A stretch of 64,000 bases of DNA from Microbacterium sp. SORGH_AS_1204 (lineage in GTDB: Bacteria; Actinomycetota; Actinomycetes; Actinomycetales; Microbacteriaceae), in the NCBI RefSeq assembly GCF_030818935.1, contig NZ_JAUTBD010000001.1, positions 682,001 through 746,000 of the forward strand. Reading direction: 5' to 3'. The notes beneath the pieces are model-generated. The model worked only from the letters and a program-made list of their open reading frames with translations, was not told the DNA's origin and made no database searches. Every line of letters starts with the position of its first letter. Within the stretch, counting starts at the first letter, position 1. Position numbers and translations under genes: made by a program. Shown one piece after another: positions 15,189-23,897 of this stretch.

Positions 15189-16340
15189 GTGAGGCTCGCG
15201 CCCGCGGCATCCGGTGATCCGCGCGACGTCGTGCGGGCGCTGCGGGCGGCCGTCCTCGGCGCGGGTCCGGCGGTGGCCCTGGGCGGAGCCGATCTGCCCG
15301 ACGAGGCGCCCCCGGGAACAGCCGTCGTGGTGACCACCTCGGGATCGACCGGCGTGCCGAAATCCGTCGTGCTCAGCCGCAACGCGCTCATCAGCAGCGC
15401 CTACGCCACGGCCGCGCGCCTCGGCGAGGGCGCCTGGCTGCTCGCCGTCCCCGCCGCCTACGTCGCGGGCGTCCAGGTCATCGTGCGGGCTCTCCTCGCC
15501 GACCGCGAACCGGCGATCGTCGCCGGCCCCTTCCGTCCCGAGCCGTTCGCCGCGGCCGCTCTCGGCATGGCATCCCATGTCGACGGCGTGCGCGTGCCGA
15601 GCTTCACCTCGCTCGTCCCCGCGCAGCTGCAGAGACTTCTGGATGCCGCCGAGCACGACGCCGACGTCGCCCGCGCGCTGCGCTCGTTCGAGGCCATCCT
15701 GATCGGTGGCCAGGCGCTCGCGCCGGCGGTACGCGAGCGCGCGGAGGCGGCCGGCGCCCGTGTCGTGCGCACCTACGGCTCGAGCGAGACCAGCGGCGGG
15801 TGCGTGTACGACGGCGTGCCACTCGACGGCGTGAGCGTGCGCCTGGTCGACGGCGAGGTGCAATTGTCGGGCCCGACGCTCGCCGAGGGGTACCTCGGCG
15901 ACCCTGCGCGCACGGCATCCGTGTTCCCCGTCGACGCCGACGGCACGCGCTGGTACTGCACGGGCGACGGGGGCGAGATCGTCGACGGCGTGCTGCACGT
16001 GACCGGGCGTCTCGACAACGTGATCGTCTCGGGTGGCGTAAACGTGTCGCTCGACCGTGTCGAGGCCGCCGTCCGTGGCGTCCCGGGTCTGGCGTCCGCC
16101 GTGGTGGTGCCGATTCCGGATGCCGCGTGGGGCCAGGGATCCGCCGTGGTGGTGCCCGGGCTCGCCGCCGCCGACGAGCCGACCGTGCTCACCGCAGTGC
16201 GTGAGGCCGTCGCCCGGGCGGTGGGTGCCCCCGCGCGTCCGGCACGAGTGGTGGCCGTCGACGAGCTGCCCACCCTTGCCTCGGGCAAGCCCGACCGGGC
16301 GGCGCTGCGCGACACGCTCGCGCAGAACCCGCGGGCATAG
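15189..16340 (+). CDS. menE: o-Succinylbenzoate-CoA ligase (AMP-binding)
   Basis: The 383-residue acyl-adenylate enzyme supplies OSB-CoA to MenB. Seen are the AMP-binding P-loop TTSGSTGVPKSV (49-60), the adenine-binding YGSSETSG, the YCTGDGGEI and GRLDNVIVSGG motifs, and the C-terminal catalytic lysine in LASGKPDR. It is short for the superfamily because the N-terminal part is reduced, as in other actinobacterial MenE proteins. I chose the GTG at 15189, just after menB; the frame stays open upstream, but only over menB. The TAG stop overlaps the menA -10 element. Confidence 0.92.
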   Translation: MRLAPAASGDPRDVVRALRAAVLGAGPAVALGGADLPDEAPPGTAVVVTTSGSTGVPKSVVLSRNALISSAYATAARLGEGAWLLAVPAAYVAGVQVIVRALLADREPAIVAGPFRPEPFAAAALGMASHVDGVRVPSFTSLVPAQLQRLLDAAEHDADVARALRSFEAILIGGQALAPAVRERAEAAGARVVRTYGSSETSGGCVYDGVPLDGVSVRLVDGEVQLSGPTLAEGYLGDPARTASVFPVDADGTRWYCTGDGGEIVDGVLHVTGRLDNVIVSGGVNVSLDRVEAAVRGVPGLASAVVVPIPDAAWGQGSAVVVPGLAAADEPTVLTAVREAVARAVGAPARPARVVAVDELPTLASGKPDRAALRDTLAQNPRA

Positions 16341-16343
16341 GAT
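16338..16343 (+). promoter_or_regulatory. -10 element for menA, overlapping the menE stop codon
   Basis: TAGGAT begins with the menE stop codon and ends eight bases before the menA GTG at 16352, the same arrangement as at resB/ccsB. Confidence 0.45.
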
Positions 16344-16351
16344 GACCCTCC

Positions 16352-17323
16352 GTGGCAGCACCCTCTCGTAAGCGTTCGACCCCGGCCAAGAAGCGTCGCC
16401 CCGGCGGCAACCCACAGAAGCCGAAGGGCGGTGCGCCGAAGGCCGTCGCCCCGGCGACCGCGCGCGACTGGATCGCCGCGGCGCGCTTGCGGACTCTGCC
16501 CCTGGCGATCACTCCGGTGCTCATCGGCACGGGCGCGGCGACACTCGTCGACGACCAGCTCCACTGGGTGATCGCGCTCGCGTGCCTCGCCGTGGCGTTC
16601 GCCCTGCAGATCGGCGTCAACTACGCCAACGACTACTCCGACGGCATTCGCGGCACCGACGACGTGCGGGTCGGACCCGGACGCCTGACCGGCGGTAAGA
16701 AGGCGAAGCCGCGCACGGTTCTCATCGTCGCGCTGGCGTTCTTCGCGCTCGCGGCGGTCATCGGTCTCGCCCTCGTCATCCGCACGGGGCAGTGGTGGCT
16801 TCTGCTGGTCGGAGCCCTGTGCATCGTCGCCGCCTGGTTCTACACCGGCGGCAAGCGCCCGTACGGCTACAACGCCATGGGCGAGCTGTTCGTCTTCGTC
16901 TTCTTCGGGCTGGTGGCCACCCTCGGTACGACCTGGTTGCAGGTGCAGTCGCTGCCGCAGGAGGCGTGGTTCGGTGCGGTCGCCGCGGGCCTGCTCGCGT
17001 GCGCGGTGCTGCTCGCCAACAACCTGCGCGACATCGACCAGGACCGCCTCGCCGGCAAGCGCACGCTGTCGGTGCTGATCGGCCGCCCGGCGACGAAGGT
17101 GCTCTTCACCCTCTTCGTGCTCGTGCCGTTCGCGATCGCGGTCTTGCTCGCCATGGTCTACCCGATCGCCTGGCTCACCCTGCTGGCCCTGCTCGGTGGC
17201 CTCTCGGCGATTCTCATCGTGTGGACGGCTCGCACCCCGCGCGAGCTCATCACGGCGCTGCAGGTGACGAGCTTCACCTCGGTCGCGTACGGCGCTCTGC
17301 TGTTCTGGGCGCTCGCCGGCTGA
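16352..17323 (+). CDS. menA: 1,4-Dihydroxy-2-naphthoate polyprenyltransferase
   Basis: The 323-residue UbiA-family membrane enzyme attaches the polyprenyl tail to DHNA, giving demethylmenaquinone. The first Asp-rich motif is N93-D-Y-S-D97-G-I-R-G-T-D103 and the second NNLRDIDQDRLAGKRTL; both bind the Mg-diphosphate of the prenyl donor. About nine hydrophobic helices follow a basic, Lys/Pro/Gly-rich cytoplasmic tail (1-35). It is convergent with the DUF4229 gene. The prenyl donor is probably the product of the synthase at 23898-24959. Confidence 0.94.
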   Translation: MAAPSRKRSTPAKKRRPGGNPQKPKGGAPKAVAPATARDWIAAARLRTLPLAITPVLIGTGAATLVDDQLHWVIALACLAVAFALQIGVNYANDYSDGIRGTDDVRVGPGRLTGGKKAKPRTVLIVALAFFALAAVIGLALVIRTGQWWLLLVGALCIVAAWFYTGGKRPYGYNAMGELFVFVFFGLVATLGTTWLQVQSLPQEAWFGAVAAGLLACAVLLANNLRDIDQDRLAGKRTLSVLIGRPATKVLFTLFVLVPFAIAVLLAMVYPIAWLTLLALLGGLSAILIVWTARTPRELITALQVTSFTSVAYGALLFWALAG

Positions 17324-17368
17324 GCGGGCGGCCGTCGTCCCGGTGACCGGCCCCTCGCGAGGACCCCG

Positions 17369-17680
17369 TCAGCGCGCGTCGGGGTCGGCGTCGCGCCGTG
17401 GTCCGTCGAGCGCCGCGTCTTCGGCCTGCGCATCGGCCTCGGCGCCCGTGCGGCGGCCCGCGGCGGTGCGCTCGGCCCGACGCGCGGCGAGGCCCCCCGT
17501 GACGTTCTCGAGCGGCCGACGCAGGAACAGCAGCGACAGGCTGAAGCCGATGAGAGCCGCGAAGATCGCCGCGAGCCACGGCAGCTCCTGGAACACGGGG
17601 AACAGCAGCAGGATGCCGAGCGGCACGAGGAACGCGAGGAGTCGCAGCACCGTGTAGACGAGGGCCGAACGAGCGCGCAT
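17369..17680 (-). CDS. DUF4229-type small membrane protein
   Basis: The 103-residue protein has two hydrophobic helices (about 9-27 and 34-52) and then a charged Ala/Arg/Asp-rich cytoplasmic tail. The pattern, with FLRRPLENVTGGLAARR after the second helix, matches small actinobacterial proteins labelled DUF4229, often found near menA. No function is known. The ATG at 17680 is six bases after a TAGACT element; a GTG one codon upstream is less likely. Confidence 0.7.
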   Translation of the reverse strand: MRARSALVYTVLRLLAFLVPLGILLLFPVFQELPWLAAIFAALIGFSLSLLFLRRPLENVTGGLAARRAERTAAGRRTGAEADAQAEDAALDGPRRDADPDAR

Positions 17681-17686
17681 CACCCC

Positions 17687-17692
17687 AGTCTA
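17687..17692 (-). promoter_or_regulatory. -10 element for the DUF4229 gene
   Basis: TAGACT on the minus strand ends six bases before the ATG at 17680, the standard leaderless spacing here. Confidence 0.5.
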
Positions 17693-17777
17693 CGACCGCC
17701 GCCGCCGCTCGACCCGTGGGTCGTTCGACGGTGGGAGACCGGATGCCTCCTCCGGGCCGTCGCCCAGCCGACGCACG

Positions 17778-17783
17778 TAGAAT
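17778..17783 (+). promoter_or_regulatory. -10 element for the PLDc_N gene and menD
   Basis: TAGAAT ends six bases before the ATG at 17790. menD follows that gene by six bases and probably shares this promoter. Confidence 0.5.
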
Positions 17784-17789
17784 CGCTCC

Positions 17790-18209
17790 ATGGCACGGTT
17801 GCTTCTCATCCTGGCGCTCGTGGCGACCGTCTTCTGGGTCTACACGATCGTGGACTGCGCCGTGCAGCCTCCCTCCCGACACCGGGGGGTGAGCAAGGGG
17901 GCCTGGATGGCGATCGTCATCCTTCTGCCCGTGCTCGGTGGCATCCTCTGGTTCGTCATCGGCCGCGGCCGTGCGGGCGGCAAGCCGGTCGTGCGCCGCG
18001 CGCCCGACGACGACCCCGAATTCCTCGGACGCATGACCGCCTCGGCACGCGCCGAGCAGGACGAGCGGATCCGCCGTCTCGAGGAGGAGCTCGCGCAGCT
18101 CGACTCCGAGGCCGACGACCCGCACCCGCCGAAGAAGCCGACCGACCCCGACACTCCTCCGGGCAAGGGCGACGACGACACCCGCGGTCAGCGCGGCGCC
18201 GTCGGCTGA
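17790..18209 (+). CDS. PLD nuclease N-terminal (PLDc_N) domain membrane protein
   Basis: The 139-residue protein carries two helices (about 3-21 and 35-54) separated by a short loop with DCAVQPPSRHRGVSKGAWM, the layout of the PLDc_N domain that precedes the catalytic part of cardiolipin synthases. Here that catalytic part is absent and the tail is a charged region with a short helix (RLEEELAQLDSEADD). The role is unknown. It sits six bases before menD and likely shares its transcript. Confidence 0.75.
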   Translation: MARLLLILALVATVFWVYTIVDCAVQPPSRHRGVSKGAWMAIVILLPVLGGILWFVIGRGRAGGKPVVRRAPDDDPEFLGRMTASARAEQDERIRRLEEELAQLDSEADDPHPPKKPTDPDTPPGKGDDDTRGQRGAVG

Positions 18210-18215
18210 GCCGTC

Positions 18216-20159
18216 GTGGCCACGCCGAACGACCGCTCGGTCGCGCCCGCGACCGGTGCCGCGCCGACGCCCGCGGCGGACATCGTCTCGACGCCGGCGA
18301 CGGCGGACGGCGTCACGTCCGCCCCCTTGACCGGTGGCGCGCCCGCACCCGCGGCAGACGCCGACACGACGCTCGAGGCGGCGACCGACCCCGGCGAACG
18401 GGAGGGAGCCCCGGCGACCGACGCGGCCGCCGCCCTGCTCGCCGGTCTCGTGTCGCGGGGGGTGCGTCACGTCGTGGTCAGCCCGGGCTCGCGCTCCCAG
18501 GCGCTCGCGCTCGTCGCCGCCGAACTGGAGCGCGCGGGTCTCATCCATCTGCACGTACGCATCGATGAGCGGGTGGCGGGGTTCACCGCCCTCGGCATCG
18601 GCCGAGAGACCGGCACACCGGCGGTCGTCGTGTGCACCTCCGGCACCGCCGTCGCCAACCTGCTTCCGGCGGCGCTGGAGGCGCACCACGCGGGAGTGCC
18701 GCTGCTGCTCGTCACCGCCGACAGGCCGGCGGAGCTCCGCGGCGTCGGCGCGAACCAGACCACCCGCCAGCCGGGGCTGTTCCGTTCGGCCGTGCGCTTC
18801 GAAGCCGACCTGGCCGTTCCCGAGGTGCTCGATGCCGACGGCACCGGTGAGCAGACCACCGCTCTCGACGCCCTGGCCGCCGAGGCTTTGGCCGCCTCGC
18901 TCGGCGAGGGCCTGCGTGCCGCAGGCCCGGTCCACCTGAACGTGCCGTTGCGCGAGCCCCTCGCCGGCGCCATGCCGACGTGGCTCGCCGAGCGAGCGGC
19001 ATCCGGTGCCGTCGAGGTACTCGCGGACACGACGGACGACGCCTCGGGCGCCCTCTACCAGGGGGGCGGAGGAATCGGGGTCGCCGACGTCGCCCCCGAC
19101 GCTGAGGCCGCTCACCGCATCGACACCGGCCCGCCCACGATCGTCGTCGCGGGAGCGGATGCCGGACCCGCGGCCGAGCAGTTCGCCCACGCGGGCGGGT
19201 TCCCCCTCGTCGCCGAGATCGTCAGCGGCGCGCGCTTCGGCCGCCAGATCGTGCACGGGTACCGTGCGCTGCTGCGCGATCCCGCGCTGGGCGGGCGCAT
19301 CGACCGCGTCGTCGTCTTCGGTCGGCCGACGCTGAGCCGTGAGGTCGCGCTGCTGCTCGCGCGTGACGACGTCGAGGTCATCGCCGTGCGCGGGCCGGGC
19401 GAGCCCCTCAACCTCAACGGTGCGACGCTGGCGGTCGACGCCGTGCGCGTGTCGGGCGACGCGGACCGCTCGTGGCTGGGGGAGTGGATGCGCGCCTCGC
19501 GCGACGCGGCGATCGACCTGTCGCCGCCCGCCCCCGACGCCGACGGTCTGGCATCCGCGATTCCCCACGAGCGCCTCGGCGCCATCAATACCGAGGTCGA
19601 GGTCATGCGCACGCCGCTCGATCGCGCGGCTCTCGCCGATGCGCTCTGGCGCGCGACCTGGCCCCATGATCGTCTCGTCTTCGGCTCGTCGCGACTGGTG
19701 CGCGTGGCCGATGAGGTGCTCGGCGGCAAGAAGGTCGCCGTGCATTCCAACCGCGGACTCGCGGGCATCGACGGCACGATCGCCACCGCGACGGGGATCG
19801 CGCTGGCGAGCCAGGTCGACGACCGCCCGGGCGTCACGCGACTGCTGTTGGGCGACCTGGCGTTCCTTCATGACGTGGGTGCGCTGCTGCTGCCCCCCGG
19901 CGAGACCGAGCCGCGGCTGCAGGTCGTCGTCGGCAACGACGGCGGTGGCACGATCTTCGACGGACTCGAAGTCGCCGGGGTGGCCGGTGCCGATGCCATG
20001 GCGCGGGTGCAGTACACCCCCCATACCGCGCGTCTCGAGCAGCTGGCCCTCGCCTTCGGCTGGGAGTACCACCGCTGCACAACGCGCGTCGCCCTCGACC
20101 AGGTGCTCACCGCGCCCACCGGCGGGCGGCAGCTCATCGAGGTGCCCCTTCCGCGCTGA
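18216..20159 (+). CDS. menD: 2-Succinyl-5-enolpyruvyl-6-hydroxy-3-cyclohexene-1-carboxylate synthase
   Basis: This thiamine-diphosphate enzyme condenses isochorismate with 2-oxoglutarate, the first committed step to menaquinone. Seen are the N-terminal SPGSRSQAL, the catalytic glutamate region RIDERVAGFTALGIG, TSGTAVANLLPA, and the C-terminal ThDP-Mg motif GDLAFLHD to NDGGGTIFD. At 647 residues it is longer than usual: about 65 N-terminal residues, rich in Ala, Thr and Pro, precede the domain. The true start may therefore be later, although no clear ribosome site decides it. It follows the PLDc_N gene directly. Confidence 0.93.
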   Translation: MATPNDRSVAPATGAAPTPAADIVSTPATADGVTSAPLTGGAPAPAADADTTLEAATDPGEREGAPATDAAAALLAGLVSRGVRHVVVSPGSRSQALALVAAELERAGLIHLHVRIDERVAGFTALGIGRETGTPAVVVCTSGTAVANLLPAALEAHHAGVPLLLVTADRPAELRGVGANQTTRQPGLFRSAVRFEADLAVPEVLDADGTGEQTTALDALAAEALAASLGEGLRAAGPVHLNVPLREPLAGAMPTWLAERAASGAVEVLADTTDDASGALYQGGGGIGVADVAPDAEAAHRIDTGPPTIVVAGADAGPAAEQFAHAGGFPLVAEIVSGARFGRQIVHGYRALLRDPALGGRIDRVVVFGRPTLSREVALLLARDDVEVIAVRGPGEPLNLNGATLAVDAVRVSGDADRSWLGEWMRASRDAAIDLSPPAPDADGLASAIPHERLGAINTEVEVMRTPLDRAALADALWRATWPHDRLVFGSSRLVRVADEVLGGKKVAVHSNRGLAGIDGTIATATGIALASQVDDRPGVTRLLLGDLAFLHDVGALLLPPGETEPRLQVVVGNDGGGTIFDGLEVAGVAGADAMARVQYTPHTARLEQLALAFGWEYHRCTTRVALDQVLTAPTGGRQLIEVPLPR

Positions 20160-20213
20160 GTCGCGCGCGTCAACGGCTTTCGACGAATCCGGATGCCGCG
20201 GCATCATGCCGGA

Positions 20214-21071
20214 ATGAGCACGAGCAGCCGCTGGTCCACGCCCGCCGCCGACGCCCTGCGCGTCGAGACGGGTTTCCGCCTCGCCGACATCGACCCGCGG
20301 TCGACCCCCGGGTACGACGGAGACAAAGACGCCGGCAAGACCGACCTCGATGCCGGCCGCGAGCCGCTGGAGAACCTGCAGGAGCGTCTCTTCGCCCAGA
20401 GCGTCGCCGGGACCGCTACCGGCTCGGTGTTGCTCGTGCTGCAGGCGATGGACACCGCCGGAAAGGGCGGCATCGTGCGGCACGTGGTCGGGGCCGTCGA
20501 CCCGCAGGGGGTCGAGCTCGCCTCGTTCAAGAAGCCGACCGCCGAGGAGCTCTCGCACGACTTCCTCTGGCGCATCGAGAAACGGCTGCCGGATGCCGGG
20601 CGCATCGGCGTCTTCGACCGCTCCCACTACGAAGACGTGCTCATCGGCCGCGTGCGCTCCCTCGCCCCGGCCGCCGAGATCGAACGGCGGTACGGCGCGA
20701 TCGTCGGTTTCGAGGCGCAGGCGGCCGAGATGGGCATCCGCGTCGTCAAGGTCATGCTGCACATCTCGAAGGACGAGCAGCGCGCCCGCCTCGCCGAGCG
20801 CCTCGAACGCCCCGACAAGCACTGGAAGTACAACCCGGGCGACGTCGACGAGCGCGAATTGTGGGACGACTACATGCAGGCGTATCAGGTTGCGATCGAA
20901 CGGACGTCGACGCCGGTCGCGCCGTGGTACGTCGTTCCCGCCGATCGCAAGTGGTACGCCCGCCTCGCGGTGCAGCAGCTGCTCATCGACGCGCTGACGG
21001 GCATCGACCCGCAGTGGCCCGCGGCCGACTACGACGTCGAGGAGGAGAAGCGCCGCCTCGCGGCATCCTGA
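20214..21071 (+). CDS. Polyphosphate kinase 2 family protein
   Basis: The 285-residue soluble enzyme moves phosphate between polyphosphate and nucleotides. The PPK2 Walker A (QAMDTAGKGG, 77-86) and Walker B (IGVFDRSHYED, 131-141) motifs are intact, with the lid arginines following in SKDEQRARLAERLERPDKHWK. As a single-domain form it could be class I (NDP), II (AMP) or III; I cannot decide which. The ATG at 20214 is preferred because the domain begins soon after; there is an in-frame ATG at 20193. It is convergent with menF. Confidence 0.92.
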   Translation: MSTSSRWSTPAADALRVETGFRLADIDPRSTPGYDGDKDAGKTDLDAGREPLENLQERLFAQSVAGTATGSVLLVLQAMDTAGKGGIVRHVVGAVDPQGVELASFKKPTAEELSHDFLWRIEKRLPDAGRIGVFDRSHYEDVLIGRVRSLAPAAEIERRYGAIVGFEAQAAEMGIRVVKVMLHISKDEQRARLAERLERPDKHWKYNPGDVDERELWDDYMQAYQVAIERTSTPVAPWYVVPADRKWYARLAVQQLLIDALTGIDPQWPAADYDVEEEKRRLAAS

Positions 21072-21095
21072 CCCGAATCGTGCCGCGGCACCGCG

Positions 21096-22373
21096 CTACG
21101 CCAGGGCTTCGACGATCGGTCGGAACTTCACACGGGTCTCGAGCAGCTCCGACTCCGGAACGCTGTCGGCGACGATCCCCGCCCCCGCGTAGGCCGTGAT
21201 CGGGGCCGTCGGCGACGACGGGGCGGAACGGTCGATCTGCGCGCAGCGGAGCGCGATGGCCCATTCGCCGTCGCCCGAGGCGCTCGTCCAGCCCACGGCG
21301 CCGGCGTAGCGGCCGCGGTCGAACGGCTCGAGGCGACGGATGACGTCGATCGCCGCCGGCGTCGGGGTCCCGGCCACCGCAGCCGTCGGGTGCAGCACCG
21401 ACAGCAGGTCGAGCGACGACGCGTCTTCGCTGAGCACGCCCTCGACGTCGGTCGCGAGGTGCCAGACGTTGGGGAGCTTGAGGGTGAAGGGCTGGTCCTC
21501 CGCCGCCAGCGACGAGGTGTGCGGGCGCAGGGCCTTCAGCACGCTCTGCACCGCGAAGCGGTGCTCGTCCTGGTCCTTCTGGCTCCGGGCGAGACCGATG
21601 GATGCCGCGACATCGGCGTCGGCGTCGCCTCCGCGGGCGACCGTGCCGGCGAGCACCCGCGCGGTCACCGTGCCGCCCGACACCGTCACCAGCGTCTCGG
21701 GACTCGCGCCGATCAGGCCATCGACGGCGAACACCCAGCAGTCGGGATAGCCCTCGAGCAGCGACCGCACCAGGCGGCGCAGGTCGGAGCCCGCGGGGAC
21801 GGTGCCGACGATGTCGCGGGCGAGCACGACCTTGGCCACCTCGCGGGCGCCGATGGCCTCGATGGCCTGGCGGACGGCATCCTGATACTTCTCGGCCGTC
21901 TGCTGCCCGGGGCCCAGTGTCGCCGACCAGTGCGGGCCGAAGGGGGAGCGCGGGGGGAGCTCGGGCTCGGCCTCGTCGGGGGTGTCGTCGAAGGCCAGCC
22001 GCGTCACCCACGCCCGCCCGCCGTGGCGGCCGACGATCATCCCGGGCACGCGCAGGACGTTCTCGCGCGCTGACCGCGGGTCGAAGACGAACGACCCGAA
22101 GGCCACCAGGCCGGTGCCCGGCAGCTGCACGGGGTCGTCGACTTCGGCGGCGGCGGCGATCGCACGCCAGCGCTCCGAGATCGTGGCGTCGCCGGGGCGT
22201 TCGCCGAGGTAGCGGAGCGTGAGCAGGTCTCCGAAGGCGGCGAGCGACTCGCCCCGACGGCTCCAGAACAGCGGGTCGTACGGCGTCGTGTAGGCGAGCA
22301 CGTCGTCCATCGGGGGCAACTCGCGCGTGATCACGCGCAGGCGCGGCACGACGTCATCCGCGGGTTCGGTCAC
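21096..22373 (-). CDS. menF: Isochorismate synthase
   Basis: The 425-residue chorismate-binding enzyme turns chorismate to isochorismate for MenD. The C-terminal domain has the family signatures: KVVLARDI, SPETLVTVSGGTVTARVLAGT, LHPTAAVAGTPTPAAID, the glutamate in RRLEPFDRGRYAGAVGW, and AGAGIVADSVPESE. By context it is the menaquinone enzyme rather than a siderophore EntC: menD, menG and menC lie nearby and no siderophore genes are seen. The GTG start follows a TACGCT element by seven bases. Confidence 0.92.
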   Translation of the reverse strand: MTEPADDVVPRLRVITRELPPMDDVLAYTTPYDPLFWSRRGESLAAFGDLLTLRYLGERPGDATISERWRAIAAAAEVDDPVQLPGTGLVAFGSFVFDPRSARENVLRVPGMIVGRHGGRAWVTRLAFDDTPDEAEPELPPRSPFGPHWSATLGPGQQTAEKYQDAVRQAIEAIGAREVAKVVLARDIVGTVPAGSDLRRLVRSLLEGYPDCWVFAVDGLIGASPETLVTVSGGTVTARVLAGTVARGGDADADVAASIGLARSQKDQDEHRFAVQSVLKALRPHTSSLAAEDQPFTLKLPNVWHLATDVEGVLSEDASSLDLLSVLHPTAAVAGTPTPAAIDVIRRLEPFDRGRYAGAVGWTSASGDGEWAIALRCAQIDRSAPSSPTAPITAYAGAGIVADSVPESELLETRVKFRPIVEALA

Positions 22374-22380
22374 GTCATTC

Positions 22381-22386
22381 AGCGTA
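22381..22386 (-). promoter_or_regulatory. -10 element for menF
   Basis: TACGCT on the minus strand ends seven bases before the GTG at 22373. Confidence 0.4.
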
Positions 22387-22458
22387 GACCTGCGGTCGAC
22401 GGGCGGGTCGCGGGGCGGCCGTGGGGCGGGTCGCGGAGCCCTGCCCGGGCGCGCGATT

Positions 22459-22464
22459 TAGACT
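22459..22464 (+). promoter_or_regulatory. -10 element for the DUF402 gene
   Basis: TAGACT ends seven bases before the ATG at 22472. The GGAG at 22467-22470 is too near the ATG to act as a ribosome-binding site, which favours a leaderless message. Confidence 0.5.
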
Positions 22465-22471
22465 CCGGAGC

Positions 22472-23032
22472 ATGGATCCCCGCCCCGCCCCCGGCACCCG
22501 CCTGCTGTTCGAGTGGCGCAAGTGGGACGGTTCCCCCCACTGGGTGCAGGACAGCGTCTACCTCGGCTCCGACGAGTGGGGCGAGTGGTTCGGCCAGCAG
22601 ATCGGTTGGCGCAGCGCCCGCCCGGGCGCCGAGTTCGTGTGCCGCCAGCCCAACGTCACGCTGGTTCCCGCCAGCGGCGACTGGGCCTTCACCCACAACG
22701 CCGCCCCGCACCCGGTCGCGGTCTACATCGACCTCGCGTGGGACGTGCGGTGGCACGACGACGGCGTGCCCCGCGGCATCGACATGGACCTCGACGTGGT
22801 GCGCCGCACCGACGGCCGCGGCACGTGGATCGACGATCGCGACGAGTGGGACGATCACCGCGTGCGCTACGGCTATCCCCTCGACATCGTCGAGCACCTG
22901 GATGCCACCGCCTCCGACCTCGAGCGACGCGTGCGCGCCCGAGAGGCGCCGTTCTCGGAGGCCATCACCGGTCCGTGGCTCGAACGGCTCGCCGCGCTGG
23001 CGGCACCCGACGACCAGGCCCCGCGGGCCTGA
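22472..23032 (+). CDS. DUF402 domain protein
   Basis: The 186-residue protein has the DUF402/FomD-like beta-barrel pattern: RLLFEWRKWDGSPHW, the central YIDLAWDVRWHDDG stretch, and MDLDVVRRTDGRGTWIDDRDEWDDHRV, in which several Asp and His residues could bind a divalent cation. Relatives include nucleotide phosphatases and FomD, so a small cytoplasmic hydrolase is possible; the substrate is not known. The start at 22472 was chosen because it fits the TAGACT element and removes 17 unlikely residues. Confidence 0.78.
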   Translation: MDPRPAPGTRLLFEWRKWDGSPHWVQDSVYLGSDEWGEWFGQQIGWRSARPGAEFVCRQPNVTLVPASGDWAFTHNAAPHPVAVYIDLAWDVRWHDDGVPRGIDMDLDVVRRTDGRGTWIDDRDEWDDHRVRYGYPLDIVEHLDATASDLERRVRAREAPFSEAITGPWLERLAALAAPDDQAPRA

Positions 23033-23080
23033 CCCGTCGGCCGCGCTCGCAACCCCGGCGACCGCCCCGTCGCCCCCGCC

Positions 23081-23086
23081 TAGACT
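23081..23086 (+). promoter_or_regulatory. -10 element for menG
   Basis: TAGACT ends six bases before the GTG at 23093. Confidence 0.55.
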
Positions 23087-23092
23087 CGACGG

Positions 23093-23812
23093 GTGAGCAG
23101 CGACCCCAACCGCGCCGACCTCGGCAAAGACCCGCAGCGCGTCAGTGGCATGTTCGACCAGGTCGCGGCCGCCTACGACCGCACCAACTCGGTGCTCAGC
23201 CTCGGCAACGACCGTTTGTGGCGCGTCGCGACCCTGCGTGCCGTGGCGCCGAAGAAGGGCGAGCGCATCCTCGACCTCGCCGCCGGCACCGGCACCTCGT
23301 CGATGGCGTTCGTGCCCAGCGGTGCGCACGTGGTCGCCGCCGACTTCTCGCGCGGCATGATCGCCGAGGGGCGTCGTCGCCACGGCGATGTGCCGAATCT
23401 GGAGTTCGTGCAGGCGGATGCCACCGACCTCCCCTTCGCCGACGGCGAGTTCGACGCGGTGACGATGTCGTTCGGCCTCCGCAATGTCAACGATCCGCGA
23501 CGCGCGCTCCGCGAACTGCGCCGTGTGACCCGCCCCGGGGGACGCATCGTCGTGTGCGAGTTCTCGCACCCGCCGTCCCCTGCGTTCAACGGTCTCTACC
23601 GCTTCTACAACGACCGGGTGCTTCCCCTCGTCGCCAAGGCCGTCAGCAGCAACGCGGAGGCCTACGACTATCTCAACGAGTCCATCCGCGATTGGCCCGA
23701 CCAGCCGACGCTGGCCCGCTGGATGCGCGATTCCGGCTGGGAAGACGTCGCCTATCGCAACCTGTCGTTCGGCATCGTGGCGCTGCATCGCGGCATCCGT
23801 CCCGCGGAGTGA
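23093..23812 (+). CDS. menG: Demethylmenaquinone methyltransferase (UbiE/MenG)
   Basis: The 239-residue SAM-dependent methyltransferase performs the last step, C-methylation of demethylmenaquinone. The UbiE-family motifs are in place: [20 protein letters not shown] near the N-terminus, motif [46 protein letters not shown] and YDYLNESI. It has its own leaderless promoter, and the prenyl synthase gene follows 85 bases later with another. Confidence 0.95.
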   Translation: MSSDPNRADLGKDPQRVSGMFDQVAAAYDRTNSVLSLGNDRLWRVATLRAVAPKKGERILDLAAGTGTSSMAFVPSGAHVVAADFSRGMIAEGRRRHGDVPNLEFVQADATDLPFADGEFDAVTMSFGLRNVNDPRRALRELRRVTRPGGRIVVCEFSHPPSPAFNGLYRFYNDRVLPLVAKAVSSNAEAYDYLNESIRDWPDQPTLARWMRDSGWEDVAYRNLSFGIVALHRGIRPAE

Positions 23813-23885
23813 TCGCGGCTTCTCCCCGCGGGTGGGGCGCTGTCAACCGTCGAGATACCCGCGGCTGCCCTCGAGCGCGCCAGGC

Positions 23886-23891
23886 TAGGCT
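23886..23891 (+). promoter_or_regulatory. -10 element for the polyprenyl synthase gene
   Basis: TAGGCT ends six bases before the GTG at 23898. Confidence 0.55.
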
Positions 23892-23897
23892 GACAAC

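Noticed and set aside
17274..20822. Minus-strand frame open for 1182 codons across menA, menD and PPK2
   Set aside because: It is antisense to three genes with complete family motifs and its translation is low-complexity (Arg, Gly, His, Glu rich). High-GC third positions create such open frames.
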